Shown here in pieces: positions 19,501 to 27,648 of a DNA stretch of 64,000 nucleotides (position 1 is the first letter of the stretch; each line of letters starts with the position of its first letter). Made by a program: the position numbers and the translations under genes. The notes beneath the pieces were generated by a model. That model searched no databases. It saw only the letters and a program-made list of their open reading frames with translations, and was not told where the DNA came from. The stretch is from Loktanella sp. M215 (GTDB lineage Bacteria > Pseudomonadota > Alphaproteobacteria > Rhodobacterales > Rhodobacteraceae): NCBI RefSeq assembly GCF_021735925.1, contig NZ_WMEA01000001.1:747001-811000 (forward strand), written 5' to 3'.

Positions 19501-20003
19501 TTCAGGCGCTGGCCCAGACCCACAAGCTGCTGACCCAGTCGAACTGGTCCTCTGCCAACCTGCGTCAGGTGCTGGAACCCGAGCTGACCGCGATCTACGG
19601 CGCCGACCGGATCCAGATGAAGGGACCGGAAATCGTGGTCAACGCCCGCGCTGCGCTGTCGCTGGGCATGGCGATCCACGAACTGGCCACCAATGCGGCC
19701 AAATACGGCGCCTTCTCGGTGCCGGACGGTGCGGTGCGCCTGTCCTGGGTCCGGCAGGATGACGGCGAATCCGACATGTACATCTTTCGCTGGAAGGAAC
19801 AGGGCGGACCGGAACCCACGACCGCCGGCGACGACGGTTTCGGCACCCAACTGATCCGGTCCACGATCACCGGCAGCCTGAACGGTGCGGTGACATTTGA
19901 CTGGGAACCAGATGGATTGTCGTGCGTTCTGACGATACCTGTGTCTGCGCTTATCGAGATCCCGAATGAATCACTCTTCAACTCCAGTACCCTCCAGATC
20001 TAG
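16521..20003 (+). CDS. CheB-CheR-PAS-HWE sensor kinase fusion
   Basis: This is a 1160-residue cytoplasmic multidomain protein. In order: CheB methylesterase (about 15-200; Ser in GIGASAGGLEA, His49 in VQHLDPDHDS, Asp in SGTGSDGSHG); CheR methyltransferase (about 215-480; SAM site AGCSTGEEAYSLAI, CRNVLIYFEK); a PAS-like region; a coiled coil of repeated NEEL units (about 645-700); two PAS domains (about 710-940); and an HWE kinase with phospho-acceptor His960 in ELQHRVKNML, N-box HELATNAAKYG and the WKEQGGP motif. ATG 16521 has GGAG 7 bases upstream; the open frame upstream has no similarity. Such fusions exist in alphaproteobacteria, but the input signal is unknown. The partner regulator overlaps its 3' end. 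Confidence 0.93.
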   Translation: MTTTETNATASDEQIIVGIGASAGGLEAIQSFLDRLPDQHDLVFVIVQHLDPDHDSLMEELLNRRTKSPVVTAYDGCKVEPGHIYLIAPGELLTIEDNTLRTEKFAQPRGIRRPIDVFLTSLANHSGLNAVGVILSGTGSDGSHGVRDIKNNGGLVLVQRPEEAKYNGMPRAAIASGACDLIVPVAEIVPALEDFFHRVGDLTSSNITDGELISRVARHLRNRTGHDFSEYKPGTLLRRIAVRMSILGLAKSADYLHHLINDPQEAEKLFSSILINVTSFFRDDDVFDALRESIIPDLVSSVGAGGDLRVWVAGCSTGEEAYSLAIILSEAMERQNIWPRVSIFATDIDEDALRTARRGEYGDEIAGRMPSATLQRYFRARATGFVVTDAIRNMVRFSNQSLIKDPPFSQLDLICCRNVLIYFEKPLQTSVINSFHYGLREGGTLVLGNSEAINKGDALFDEISRHLRIFTRRPGPAARLDLRPADRPYYRPPSAQPQDDHALPPQPYAADVMTHFSPPYMVLTPQSDLVYASTSATAFLQVTGGRPQSSVLKMVRPELEPALGRLLRFDQKTDQTQSILFEGDLDGDRRRLRISGRQIADQNILVVFEDQIVTNDATIADPAAEGAETRRYTRELEAELDATRDRLRITMEELETSNEELKSSNEEMMSMNEELQSANEELTTTNDELNSKITEIRDSNADMSNFIKSNKISTVFLDEQLRLRRFTPEARNQFRFVTSDIGRPLDDIGSDLDVAQILDDCRAVMQTDKMMEAEYESRDGLTYRARIVPFDGDPSVGGGVVLSIFDVTELRRFAREAEEQRNLSEQRLTEIEDLYAVSPQAMGMLDENLRYVRANPRLADLCGTSVADLIGRPLGTLAMGLREEIEPMARDVLENQTRIENRQFRGKMRSMPDKDRVWETDWYPVYHNGVVAGVGVNVRDITDQIQMQYELRRVMQELQHRVKNMLANVLALVSRARRDATSDREVFSALSKRIQALAQTHKLLTQSNWSSANLRQVLEPELTAIYGADRIQMKGPEIVVNARAALSLGMAIHELATNAAKYGAFSVPDGAVRLSWVRQDDGESDMYIFRWKEQGGPEPTTAGDDGFGTQLIRSTITGSLNGAVTFDWEPDGLSCVLTIPVSALIEIPNESLFNSSTLQI

Positions 20004-20349
20004 CCTGCTCTACGTTGAAGATGAGGTGATCGTGGCACTGGATGTTTCCGACGGCCTCGAACATGAGCTCGGGTTCGAGGTCGAGATGGCGCACAATCTG
20101 ACCACCGCAATGGAAAAATGCGACAGCATGTCGTTCGACTATGCGCTGCTCGACATGAATCTGGGGAACGGCGAAAACAGTCTGGCACTGGGTCTGCGAC
20201 TGGCGCGGAAAGGCACGCACGTCGTCTTCGCCTCCGGCTACAATCGCAACGAGATTGCAGAGATCGAGGCCTTCCAGCTGATCGAGAAGCCGTTTCTTCT
20301 GTCCGATATCTCGGCCGCTTTCGCGGCAGAGCGTGCAAAGTGCGGCTAG
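19966..20349 (+). CDS. Single-domain response regulator
   Basis: This is a receiver-only protein of 127 residues. It has the acidic pair in LLYVEDEVIVALD, the phosphorylated Asp63 in YALLDMNLGNG, the Ser/Thr position in VVFASGYN and the conserved Lys in LIEKPF. The VVFASGY segment resembles the FATGUY motif of single-domain regulators that act as phosphate sinks or carriers in alphaproteobacterial general stress signalling; this link is tentative. It overlaps the kinase gene by 38 bases and is clearly its cognate partner. It converges on the oxidoreductase gene at 20356. Confidence 0.92.
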   Translation: MNHSSTPVPSRSSLLYVEDEVIVALDVSDGLEHELGFEVEMAHNLTTAMEKCDSMSFDYALLDMNLGNGENSLALGLRLARKGTHVVFASGYNRNEIAEIEAFQLIEKPFLLSDISAAFAAERAKCG

Positions 20350-20355
20350 GCTGCG

Positions 20356-21477
20356 TCAGACCTTGATCCAGGCCGCATCGGCGGCCGACGACCGGACACA
20401 GGCATCGACGAACACGACACCCGCCAGACCGTCCCGCACCGTTGGATAGACGGCATCAGACGACTCTCCGCGGCCAGCGGCCTCGATCGCATCGGCGGCA
20501 GCGCTGTAGATATTGGCAAACCCTTCCAGATATCCCTCAGGGTGCCCCCCCGGAATACGCACGCCATCGGTGGCACCGGACGCACCGTTGCGGGTCAGGA
20601 TCTGCGTCGGCTGACCAAAGGGCGTGTATTCCATGACGTTCGGATTCTCCTGCCCCCAGGACAGCCCGCCCTTGTCGCCGTAGACCCGCAGCGTCAGCCG
20701 GTTTTCATTCCCCGGCGCGACCTGCGAACACCACAGCATGCCCCGCGCCCCGCCGTTAAAACGCAACAGCACATGACCGTTGTCATCCACCCGCCGTCCG
20801 GGGACAAAGGACTGCAGATCGGCGGCCAGACTGTCCAATTTCAGGCCCGTAACGAAACAGGCGAGGTTATAGGCATGGGTGCCGATGTCGCCGGTCGATC
20901 CACCCGCACCCGATCGTGCGGGGTCGGTGCGCCAGTCGGCCTGCTTGTTGTCGGCATCGGGTGCCTCTGTCAGCCAGTCCTGCGCATATTCCACCTGCAC
21001 GACGCGGATCGCGCCAAGGTCGCCGTTCACCACCATCTGCCGCGCATGCCGCATCAACGGATAGCCGGTATAATTGTGGGTCAGCACGAAGAGCGCACCG
21101 GACGCCTCTGCCACCGCAACAAGTTCCTTCGCCTCTTCCAGCGTCGCGGTCAGCGGCTTGTCGCAGATGACGTGGATGCCGCGCGACAGGAACGCCTTCG
21201 CGGGACCCGCGTGCATGTGGTTCGGCGTCACGATGGCGACCGCCTCGATCCCATCGGCGCGCGCCGCCTCCGCCTCAGCCATCGCGTCGAAGTCTGCATA
21301 GATGCGGTCCTCGGCCAGTCCCAGCTCCAGCCCCGACTCGCGTGACTTTTCCGGTGTCGACGACAGCGCCCCTGCGACCAGTTCATAGCGGTCATCCAGC
21401 CGCGCCGCATAGCGATGCACAGCGCCGATAAAGGCCCCCTTGCCGCCGCCCACCATGCCCAATCTGATCCGAGCCAT
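20356..21477 (-). CDS. Gfo/Idh/MocA family NAD(P)-dependent sugar oxidoreductase
   Basis: This 373-residue oxidoreductase has the N-terminal Rossmann motif [15 protein letters not shown], the EKP-type site present as [12 protein letters not shown] with the catalytic Lys, and the C-terminal catalytic [20 protein letters not shown] with the His. Members oxidise or reduce hydroxyls of sugars, inositols and glycosides; the substrate cannot be read. It is the last gene of the long sugar operon, directly after a TIM-barrel isomerase-like gene. The same pairing recurs at 27.6-29.5 kb, suggesting two oxidation plus isomerisation or lyase modules. Confidence 0.9.
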   Translation of the reverse strand: MARIRLGMVGGGKGAFIGAVHRYAARLDDRYELVAGALSSTPEKSRESGLELGLAEDRIYADFDAMAEAEAARADGIEAVAIVTPNHMHAGPAKAFLSRGIHVICDKPLTATLEEAKELVAVAEASGALFVLTHNYTGYPLMRHARQMVVNGDLGAIRVVQVEYAQDWLTEAPDADNKQADWRTDPARSGAGGSTGDIGTHAYNLACFVTGLKLDSLAADLQSFVPGRRVDDNGHVLLRFNGGARGMLWCSQVAPGNENRLTLRVYGDKGGLSWGQENPNVMEYTPFGQPTQILTRNGASGATDGVRIPGGHPEGYLEGFANIYSAAADAIEAAGRGESSDAVYPTVRDGLAGVVFVDACVRSSAADAAWIKV

Positions 21478-21509
21478 CGCGCCACTCTCCTGTCCGTCTT
21501 CTTCTGGTC

Positions 21510-21541
21510 AAAAATACTTCGGGGTCCGGGGCTGGCCCCGG
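21510..21541 (-). terminator. Hairpin plus T-rich tract between two operon genes
   Basis: CCGGGGC (21526-21532) pairs with GCCCCGG (21535-21541); on the minus strand the hairpin is followed about ten bases later by TATTTTT (complement of 21510-21516). It lies in the 78-base gap between the TIM-barrel gene and the last oxidoreductase gene. It may attenuate transcription of the last gene or protect the upstream RNA 3' end. The spacing between stem and T-tract is longer than in a classical terminator. Confidence 0.45.
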
Positions 21542-21555
21542 TCCGACCGTCCGTG

Positions 21556-22611
21556 TCAGCTCAACCCCAGCATCCTGCGATTCATCGCGTCGTCCGTCCC
21601 ACCCGCCGCGAAATCGTCGAAGGCATGCGGCGTGACACGGATGATGTGGTCGCGCACGAACTGCGCGCCTTCGCGGGCGCCGTCCTCGGGATGCTTCAGC
21701 GCACATTCCCATTCCACTACGGCCCAGCCGTCGAAGTCATTCGCCGCCATCTTGGAAAACACCGCGCCGAAATCGACCTGACCATCGCCCAAGCTGCGGA
21801 ATCGCCCGGCGCGGTCGACCCATGACTGATAGCCGCCATAGACGCCCTGCCGTCCGGTCGGATTGAACTCCGCGTCCTTGACGTGGAACATGCCGATCAC
21901 GTCCTTGTAGATGTCGATGTTGTCGAGATAATCCAGACACTGAAGCACGTAGTGCGACGGATCGTACAGCATCTTGGCGCGGGCATGGTTGCCCGTCCGT
22001 TCCAGAAACATCTCGAAGGTGACGCCGTCGTGCAGATCCTCGCCGGGGTGGATTTCATAGCACAGGTCGATGCCGCGGCTGTCGGCGTGGTCCAGAATGG
22101 GCCGCCAGCGTTTCGCCAACTCATCGAACGCCGCCTCGACCAGCCCCGCGGGCCGCTGCGGCCACGGATAGACGTAAGGCCACGCCAGCGCGCCGGAAAA
22201 CGTCGCCTGCGCGGTCAGGCCAAGGCGCGCAGAGGCATCCAGCGCCTTCTTCACCTGTTCCACCGCCCAGACTTGCCGTGCCGCAGGGTCGCCGTGCACC
22301 GACGGGTCCGCGAACCCGTCGAAGGCAAGATCATAGGCCGGATGCACCGCGACAAGCTGCCCCTGCAGGTGTGTCGACAGCTCTGTCACGGTGATCCCGT
22401 TATCGGCCGCCTGCCCCCTCCAGTCGTCGCAATAGGTCTGGGACGTCGCGGCCTTATCGAGGTCGATCAGCCGCGCGTCCCAACTGGGCACCTGCACCCC
22501 GTCATAGCCTGCGGATTTGGCCCATTTCGTGATGCCGTCCCATGTATCAAAGGGGGCGTTGTCCCCCGCGAATTGCGCCAGAAACAGCGCCGGTCCCTTG
22601 ATGGTCTTCAT
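21556..22611 (-). CDS. Sugar phosphate isomerase/epimerase-like TIM-barrel protein
   Basis: This 351-residue protein of the xylose-isomerase-like TIM-barrel (AP endonuclease 2) superfamily has metal-ligand segments YEIHPGEDLHDG (Glu and His), AKMLYDPSHYVLQ (Asp and His), MFHVKDAEFNPTGRQGVYGG (His and Asp) and AVVEWECALKHPEDGAREG (Glu). The opening is MKTIKGPALFLAQFAGDNAP. ATG 22611 with AGGA upstream is chosen; the frame continues upstream into the xylA region without similarity. It lies 23 bases after xylA. The product could epimerise, isomerise or eliminate a keto-sugar made by the adjacent oxidoreductase; exact chemistry is unknown. Confidence 0.85.
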   Translation of the reverse strand: MKTIKGPALFLAQFAGDNAPFDTWDGITKWAKSAGYDGVQVPSWDARLIDLDKAATSQTYCDDWRGQAADNGITVTELSTHLQGQLVAVHPAYDLAFDGFADPSVHGDPAARQVWAVEQVKKALDASARLGLTAQATFSGALAWPYVYPWPQRPAGLVEAAFDELAKRWRPILDHADSRGIDLCYEIHPGEDLHDGVTFEMFLERTGNHARAKMLYDPSHYVLQCLDYLDNIDIYKDVIGMFHVKDAEFNPTGRQGVYGGYQSWVDRAGRFRSLGDGQVDFGAVFSKMAANDFDGWAVVEWECALKHPEDGAREGAQFVRDHIIRVTPHAFDDFAAGGTDDAMNRRMLGLS

Positions 22612-22634
22612 GGGTGTCCTCCCAGACGTTCGCG

Positions 22635-23930
22635 TCAGACGTAACGGTTGACGATGTTTTCCAGCTTTTCCTGCCGCCCGGACACGGGCTGCGGGTCCAG
22701 ACCTTCGGCGCGGGCGGCGATGCCGTCCAGCGTCTGGCCGTCGTCCAGATAATCGACCTTGTCCCATCCAGCGTAGCGGGCACGGCGCGGGGCTTCCAGT
22801 GCGTCATCCTCCAGCATCTTCGCCGCCGCCTTCAGGCCGCGGGCGCAGATATCCATGCCGCCGATGTGGGCCGCGATCAGATCCTCGGCATCCAGCGACT
22901 GGCGACGCAGCTTGCTGTCGAAGTTCGTACCGCCTGTCGTGAAACCACCCGCCTTCAGCACCTCGTAATAGGCAAGTGCCGCCTCTGGCGTGTTGTTGGG
23001 GAACTGGTCGGTGTCCCAGCCGGACTGATAATCGTTGCGGTTCATGTCGATGCTACCGAACAGGCCCAGCGTGCGGGCCATCGCCAGCTCATGCTCGAAC
23101 GAATGCCCGGCGAGGATCGCGTGGCCCTGCTCGACGTTGACCTTCACCTCATCCTCCAGCCCGAACCGTTTGAGGAAACCGTAAACCGTGGCGACGTCGT
23201 AGTCGTACTGGTGCTTGGTCGGTTCCTGCGGCTTCGGCTCGATCAGGATCGCGCCCTTGAAGCCGATCTTGTGCTTGTATTCCACGACCATCTGCAGGAA
23301 GCGGCCCATCTGCTGCAATTCGCGGTCAAGGTCCGTGTTCAGCAGCGTCTCGTAACCCTCGCGACCGCCCCACAACACATAGTTCTCGCCGTTCAGCCGG
23401 TGGGTGACGTCCATGCAGGCCTTCACGGTTGCGGCACAATAGGCAAAGACATCGGGATCGGGGTTCGTCGACGCACCGGACATGTAGCGGCGGTTCGAGA
23501 ACATGTTCGCCGTGCCCCACAGCAGTTTCGGCCCCCCGTCCGCCATCTTCGCCTCGAAATAATCGGCGATCTGGTTCAGGCGGTCGCGGCTCTCAGTCAG
23601 GGTCGCGCCTTCGGGGCGGACGTCGTGGTCGTGGAAACAGAAGTAGGGCGTGCCAAGGATGCGGAACATCTCGAACGCGGCATCGGCGCGCTGCTTGGCA
23701 AGGTCCATCGTGTCGGCCGGGAACCAAGGCCGCTGGAAGGTCTGACCACCGAAGGGGTCGCCGCCTTCCCAGACGAAGCTGTGCCAGTAGGCCACGGCAA
23801 AGCGCAGGTGGTCTTCCATCCGCTTGCCCATGACGACCTCGTCCGGGTTATAGTGGCGGAAGGCCAGCGGGTTGGTGCTGTCAGGCCCCTCGTAGGTGGC
23901 CGGTGCGATGCCTTGGAAGAATTCGGTCAT
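22635..23930 (-). CDS. xylA: Xylose isomerase
   Basis: XylA converts D-xylose to D-xylulose in the cytoplasm. The 431-residue protein matches class II enzymes: [20 protein letters not shown] at the start, [20 protein letters not shown], the catalytic His region [13 protein letters not shown], substrate and metal residues in [39 protein letters not shown] and [20 protein letters not shown]. Its start overlaps the upstream LacI gene stop (ATGA). Xylulokinase (xylB) is not in the window, so the xylulose branch is completed elsewhere. Confidence 0.97.
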   Translation of the reverse strand: MTEFFQGIAPATYEGPDSTNPLAFRHYNPDEVVMGKRMEDHLRFAVAYWHSFVWEGGDPFGGQTFQRPWFPADTMDLAKQRADAAFEMFRILGTPYFCFHDHDVRPEGATLTESRDRLNQIADYFEAKMADGGPKLLWGTANMFSNRRYMSGASTNPDPDVFAYCAATVKACMDVTHRLNGENYVLWGGREGYETLLNTDLDRELQQMGRFLQMVVEYKHKIGFKGAILIEPKPQEPTKHQYDYDVATVYGFLKRFGLEDEVKVNVEQGHAILAGHSFEHELAMARTLGLFGSIDMNRNDYQSGWDTDQFPNNTPEAALAYYEVLKAGGFTTGGTNFDSKLRRQSLDAEDLIAAHIGGMDICARGLKAAAKMLEDDALEAPRRARYAGWDKVDYLDDGQTLDGIAARAEGLDPQPVSGRQEKLENIVNRYV

Positions 23931-24952
23931 TGGACATTCTCTTTGATGAAGATGTTAAGGGGGATATCGCCACGATCGGGACCGACGGGTTGCCCGTCGG
24001 CCAGATCGCGCATGATGGACATGGCGCGGGTGATGGCGCGGGCGGGGTCCTGATCGATCACCAGATCGAACAGGTCCGCGCGCAGTCCGGCCCGGGTGGT
24101 TTCGGTCAGTTCGTGCAGGATCGTCACGGGGCGGAACACGGAATTGGCCTGCGACAGCGCTGTCACAAGACCCGCATTGCCGGCGCCGATGGCATAGATC
24201 CCCATCAGCGGCGCGTCGGCCATGGCCTGCCCCGCGATGGCGGCAATACGGCCCGCATCGTCGAAACCTTCGGCGACGGGCAGCACGGTCAGCGCCGGAA
24301 ACTCGGCCTGCAGAACCTGCCGGAATCCCAGCAACCGCTGCGCGTGGTCGCGCGCGGCCAGCGAACCTGCGATCACCAGCACCGGCCCACTGGGCTTGCG
24401 CATGAAACGGCCCATGAAACTGCCCGCCATCCGGCCGGCGGTTTCGTTGTCCGGCCCGACATAGATATCGCGACTGTCGCCGCCGACGTCCGACACCAGC
24501 GCAAGGATGCGGACACCCGCAGCGCGCAGGCGGGCCAGCTCTGCCCTGACCGCGGGCACATCGGTCACCATGACGGCGGCGCAGTCGGTCTGCGCGGGGT
24601 CGATCCGCCGCAGCGCCGCGACCTGTGCTGCCGGATCGAATGTTTTTGAGGATCGCACGTCAACCAAGACGCGATCCTTGCGATATCGGGCCGACTCGGT
24701 GTCGATGGCGGCGATCAGGTGACGCACGAAAGAGGACTGCCCGGCCGGCAGCAGGAACGTGAACCGATAGCCACGACCACGCGACAAGTTCGCCGCGAAC
24801 TGGTCGCGCACATATCCTGTCTTTTCGACTGCAAAATGGACTTTTTCGACGGATTTCGCCGCAACGCCACCGCGGTTGTTCAACACGCGGTCGACCGTCG
24901 CCAGACTGACCTGCGCTTCGCGCGCGACATCGTGAATCGTCGGTCTGTCCAT
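23927..24952 (-). CDS. LacI-family regulator coupled to xylA
   Basis: This 341-residue LacI/PurR-type regulator has an N-terminal helix-turn-helix ([20 protein letters not shown] followed by NNRGGVA) and a periplasmic-binding-like effector domain ([20 protein letters not shown] onwards). The effector is probably a pentose or xyloside, judged only from translational coupling to xylA. It is embedded in the operon, 44 bases after the GH43 gene, and has no obvious promoter of its own, so it may be autoregulated through the operon. The binding site is not identified. Confidence 0.9.
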   Translation of the reverse strand: MDRPTIHDVAREAQVSLATVDRVLNNRGGVAAKSVEKVHFAVEKTGYVRDQFAANLSRGRGYRFTFLLPAGQSSFVRHLIAAIDTESARYRKDRVLVDVRSSKTFDPAAQVAALRRIDPAQTDCAAVMVTDVPAVRAELARLRAAGVRILALVSDVGGDSRDIYVGPDNETAGRMAGSFMGRFMRKPSGPVLVIAGSLAARDHAQRLLGFRQVLQAEFPALTVLPVAEGFDDAGRIAAIAGQAMADAPLMGIYAIGAGNAGLVTALSQANSVFRPVTILHELTETTRAGLRADLFDLVIDQDPARAITRAMSIMRDLADGQPVGPDRGDIPLNIFIKENVQ

Positions 24953-24996
24953 GGCATCCTCCCGCCCGCAGACCTAGCAATCAGGAATGAGGAACG

Positions 24997-26601
24997 TCAA
25001 TCATTTTCTGCCGCATCCAGACGACGCGGGGTGTAGGCAAAGGCGGAAAACCGCGCCTCTGCCCCTTGCCCGGTGATATCAAAGGCCATCATGCCGACAA
25101 AGGCGCCGGTGAACGACGCATGTTCACCCTGCGCGCCCTCGTCCGAGACATGAAAGGCGTCCCTAGCGGACCCCAGCGGCTGCACACCGTCACCGGCGCC
25201 CCAAAAGAACTGCTGCACGGCACCGCGCACCTGAACCGACAGCGTGATCGGTCCGTCCGGGATCGGCACCGGCGCAATCGGATGGTCCAGCCGCCCCGCA
25301 GGCCAGTCGCCATTGCAAGAGATCAGCGTCAGACACCGCTGCCCGCCTTCCGATGTCACGAAGGCCCCGTGGAACTTGTGACGGTTGTAATAGGTCACCA
25401 GACCCGCGGCCTGCTGATAGACCTGCGGCGCGAAATGAAGGATCGTGCTGGCATCATAGGCCGCATCTTCCTGCCTGCGGGCGACCAGCGATTGTTCGAA
25501 CCAGCTGCCGATGCTCTCTCGCCCCGTCAGGACCAGCGCACCATCGTCGATCCGGAACAGCCGCTCCGGCTGCGGCGTGCGCAGCCACTGGAATTCGGGC
25601 GGCAGGCTGTCGAAGCGGTCGTGTGCGACGGCGCCACGCGGTGCGGTCTCGGCCTCCAGCGCCACCGTCTCGGGCGGCAGCAGGCCACCGCCTTCCAGAT
25701 AAAGCCAGTCGTCGCGCCAGACGCAGCGGGCGATGCCCGTCTCGCGCCCCGTGGCGCAGAACGGCTTGCCATCGTGCATCAGCGGGCGGCCCATCAGATA
25801 GGTATGCCAAGGGGTGCCATCCGGCGCCTCGACATATTGCCCATGGCCGGTGCGCTGGACGGGATGATCCGGCACACCCTTGGTCGAGATGACGTGCTTG
25901 TCCGGGTGATCCGCGTAGGGCCCCGCGATCTGCCGGGACCGGGCGAGCGTGACGGCGTGGTCATATCCCGTGCCGCCCTCGGCGGTGGTCAGGTAATACC
26001 AGCCGTTGCGGCGGAACAGGTGCGGCGCCTCTGTCAGGCCCCGGTCGGTGCCGGCGTAGATATTGGTGACCGGCCCGAACAGGCCCCGGTCCGGCGACCA
26101 TTCCTGCAGGACGATCCCGTCGAACCGGTCGTTGACGGGGTTCACGCCGGACCCTTTCTGCCGGTGGTTCCACTGCATGTTGACGAACCATTTGCGCCCG
26201 TCGTCATCGTGGAACAGCGACGGATCGAAGCCGCTGGAATTGACATACCACGGATCGGTCCAGTCGCCGTCGATGGCCTCGCAGGTCGTGATGTAGTTGT
26301 GGGCGTCCTTCCAGTCGCCCTCCAGCCGTTTGACGTCCGTATAGACCAGCCAGAATTTCCCGTCCGCATAGGACAGGCAGGGCGCCCAGATGCCGCCGCT
26401 GTCGGGATTGCCGCGCATGTCCAGAAGTGCTGCACGGTTCAGGGGTCGCGCCACCAGCGTCCAGTTCGCCAAGTCCGTGCTGTGGTGGATCTGGACGCCC
26501 GGATACCATTCAAAAGTCGAGGTCGCGATGTAGTAATCGTCCCCCACCCGGCAGATGGACGGATCGGGATTGAAGCCGGGCAGGATCGGATTGCGGATCA
26601 T
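24997..26601 (-). CDS. GH43 beta-xylosidase (possibly with arabinofuranosidase activity)
   Basis: This is a glycoside hydrolase family 43 enzyme, 534 residues, without signal peptide, so it acts on imported oligosaccharides in the cytoplasm. The five-bladed propeller domain carries the catalytic set: base Asp13 in NPDPSICRVGDDYY, Asp126 in SGFDPSLFHDDDG, acid Glu191 in GLTEAPHLFRRNGWYYLTTA. The C-terminal 200 residues form the beta-sandwich seen in XynB-type xylosidases. Arrangement and length match bacterial GH43 beta-xylosidases closely. It follows the aldo/keto reductase gene by 3 bases and is the clearest evidence that xylo-oligosaccharides are a substrate of this locus. Confidence 0.92.
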   Translation of the reverse strand: MIRNPILPGFNPDPSICRVGDDYYIATSTFEWYPGVQIHHSTDLANWTLVARPLNRAALLDMRGNPDSGGIWAPCLSYADGKFWLVYTDVKRLEGDWKDAHNYITTCEAIDGDWTDPWYVNSSGFDPSLFHDDDGRKWFVNMQWNHRQKGSGVNPVNDRFDGIVLQEWSPDRGLFGPVTNIYAGTDRGLTEAPHLFRRNGWYYLTTAEGGTGYDHAVTLARSRQIAGPYADHPDKHVISTKGVPDHPVQRTGHGQYVEAPDGTPWHTYLMGRPLMHDGKPFCATGRETGIARCVWRDDWLYLEGGGLLPPETVALEAETAPRGAVAHDRFDSLPPEFQWLRTPQPERLFRIDDGALVLTGRESIGSWFEQSLVARRQEDAAYDASTILHFAPQVYQQAAGLVTYYNRHKFHGAFVTSEGGQRCLTLISCNGDWPAGRLDHPIAPVPIPDGPITLSVQVRGAVQQFFWGAGDGVQPLGSARDAFHVSDEGAQGEHASFTGAFVGMMAFDITGQGAEARFSAFAYTPRRLDAAEND

Positions 26602-26604
26602 GGA

Positions 26605-27648
26605 TTACTCCGGTGCGTTGTCGGACAGGCTGGATTGGGCCCACAGGTTGATCGCCTGATCGCCTGCGTGCTTGTCGATCTGCGCCAGTTCATCGGCGGT
26701 GAAGTCGAGGTTGCCGCACGCCCCTGCGCAATCCACGATCTGGCTGGGCTTGCTGGCCCCGATCAGCGCCGTCGTGATGCCGCCGTCGCGCAGCACCCAT
26801 GCAATCGCCATCTGCGCCAGCGTCTGGCCGCGTGATTGCGCGATGTCGTTCAGGGCGCGAATGCTTTCCAGCGCCTGTTCCGTGATCAGCGACTTGTCCA
26901 GCGACTTGTCCTGCGCGGCACGACTGTCGTCGGGAATCCCGTTCAGGTATTTCGTGCTCAGCATCCCCTGCGCCAGCGGCGTGAACGCAATCGACCCGAT
27001 CCCCAGATCGGCCAGCGTGTCTTTCAGCCCGTCGGTTTCGACCCACCGGTTGAACATGTTGTAGCTGGGCTGATGGATCAGCATCGGCACGCCCATGTCG
27101 TCCAGAATGGCGACCGCTTCGCGCGTCTTTTCCGTGTTGTAGCTGGAAATCCCCGCGTAAAGCGCCTTGCCCGAATTCACGATGTCGGCCAGCGCGCCCA
27201 TCGTTTCCTCCAGCGGTGTGTCGGGATCGAAGCGGTGGGAATAGAAGATATCGACGTAGTCGAGCCCCATCCGCCGCAGCGATGCATCGCAGGACGCCAT
27301 CAGATACTTGCGGCTGCCCCATTCGCCATAGGGGCCATCCCACATGCGATAACCGGCCTTGGAGCTGATGATCAGCTCGTCCCGGTAGCCCGCAAAATCG
27401 GTCTTCAGGATCTCGCCAAAGGCTTCCTCGGCGCTGCCCGGCGGCGGGCCGTAGTTGTTGGCGAGGTCAAAGTGCGTGATGCCAAGATCGAACGCCGTCT
27501 GGCACATCGCGCGTTTGTTGCTGTGATTGCTGTCCCCGCCGAAGTTGTGCCACAGGCCGAGCGACACGGCGGGCAGTTTCACCCCCGATGCGCCGCAGCG
27601 GCGGTAGGTCATCTTTTCATAGCGGTCTTCGGCGGGGGTATAGGTCAT
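26605..27648 (-). CDS. Aldo/keto reductase (YghZ / L-glyceraldehyde-3-phosphate reductase type)
   Basis: This 347-residue NADPH-dependent aldo/keto reductase has the catalytic tetrad Asp and Tyr in THFDLANNYGPPPGSAEEAF, Lys in IISSKAGYRMWDGPYG and His in DIFYSHRFDPDTPLEETMGA. These segments closely follow the YghZ (Gpr) group, which reduces small aldehydes. In this operon a role in sugar or aldehyde detoxification or reduction of a keto-sugar is possible but not shown. Its start overlaps the stop of the upstream Gfo/Idh gene by ATGA. Confidence 0.92.
   Translation of the reverse strand: MTYTPAEDRYEKMTYRRCGASGVKLPAVSLGLWHNFGGDSNHSNKRAMCQTAFDLGITHFDLANNYGPPPGSAEEAFGEILKTDFAGYRDELIISSKAGYRMWDGPYGEWGSRKYLMASCDASLRRMGLDYVDIFYSHRFDPDTPLEETMGALADIVNSGKALYAGISSYNTEKTREAVAILDDMGVPMLIHQPSYNMFNRWVETDGLKDTLADLGIGSIAFTPLAQGMLSTKYLNGIPDDSRAAQDKSLDKSLITEQALESIRALNDIAQSRGQTLAQMAIAWVLRDGGITTALIGASKPSQIVDCAGACGNLDFTADELAQIDKHAGDQAINLWAQSSLSDNAPE

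Noticed and set aside
16503..19850. 1115-codon open frame antisense to the CheB-CheR-HWE kinase
   Set aside because: It is a by-product of GC-rich codon bias; the sense frame has complete domains, and the antisense product has no recognisable fold or ribosome site.
22614..26835. Long plus-strand open frames opposite xylA and GH43
   Set aside because: They are low-complexity, His/Arg/Gly/Gln-rich translations typical of shadow frames; the minus strand encodes complete enzymes.
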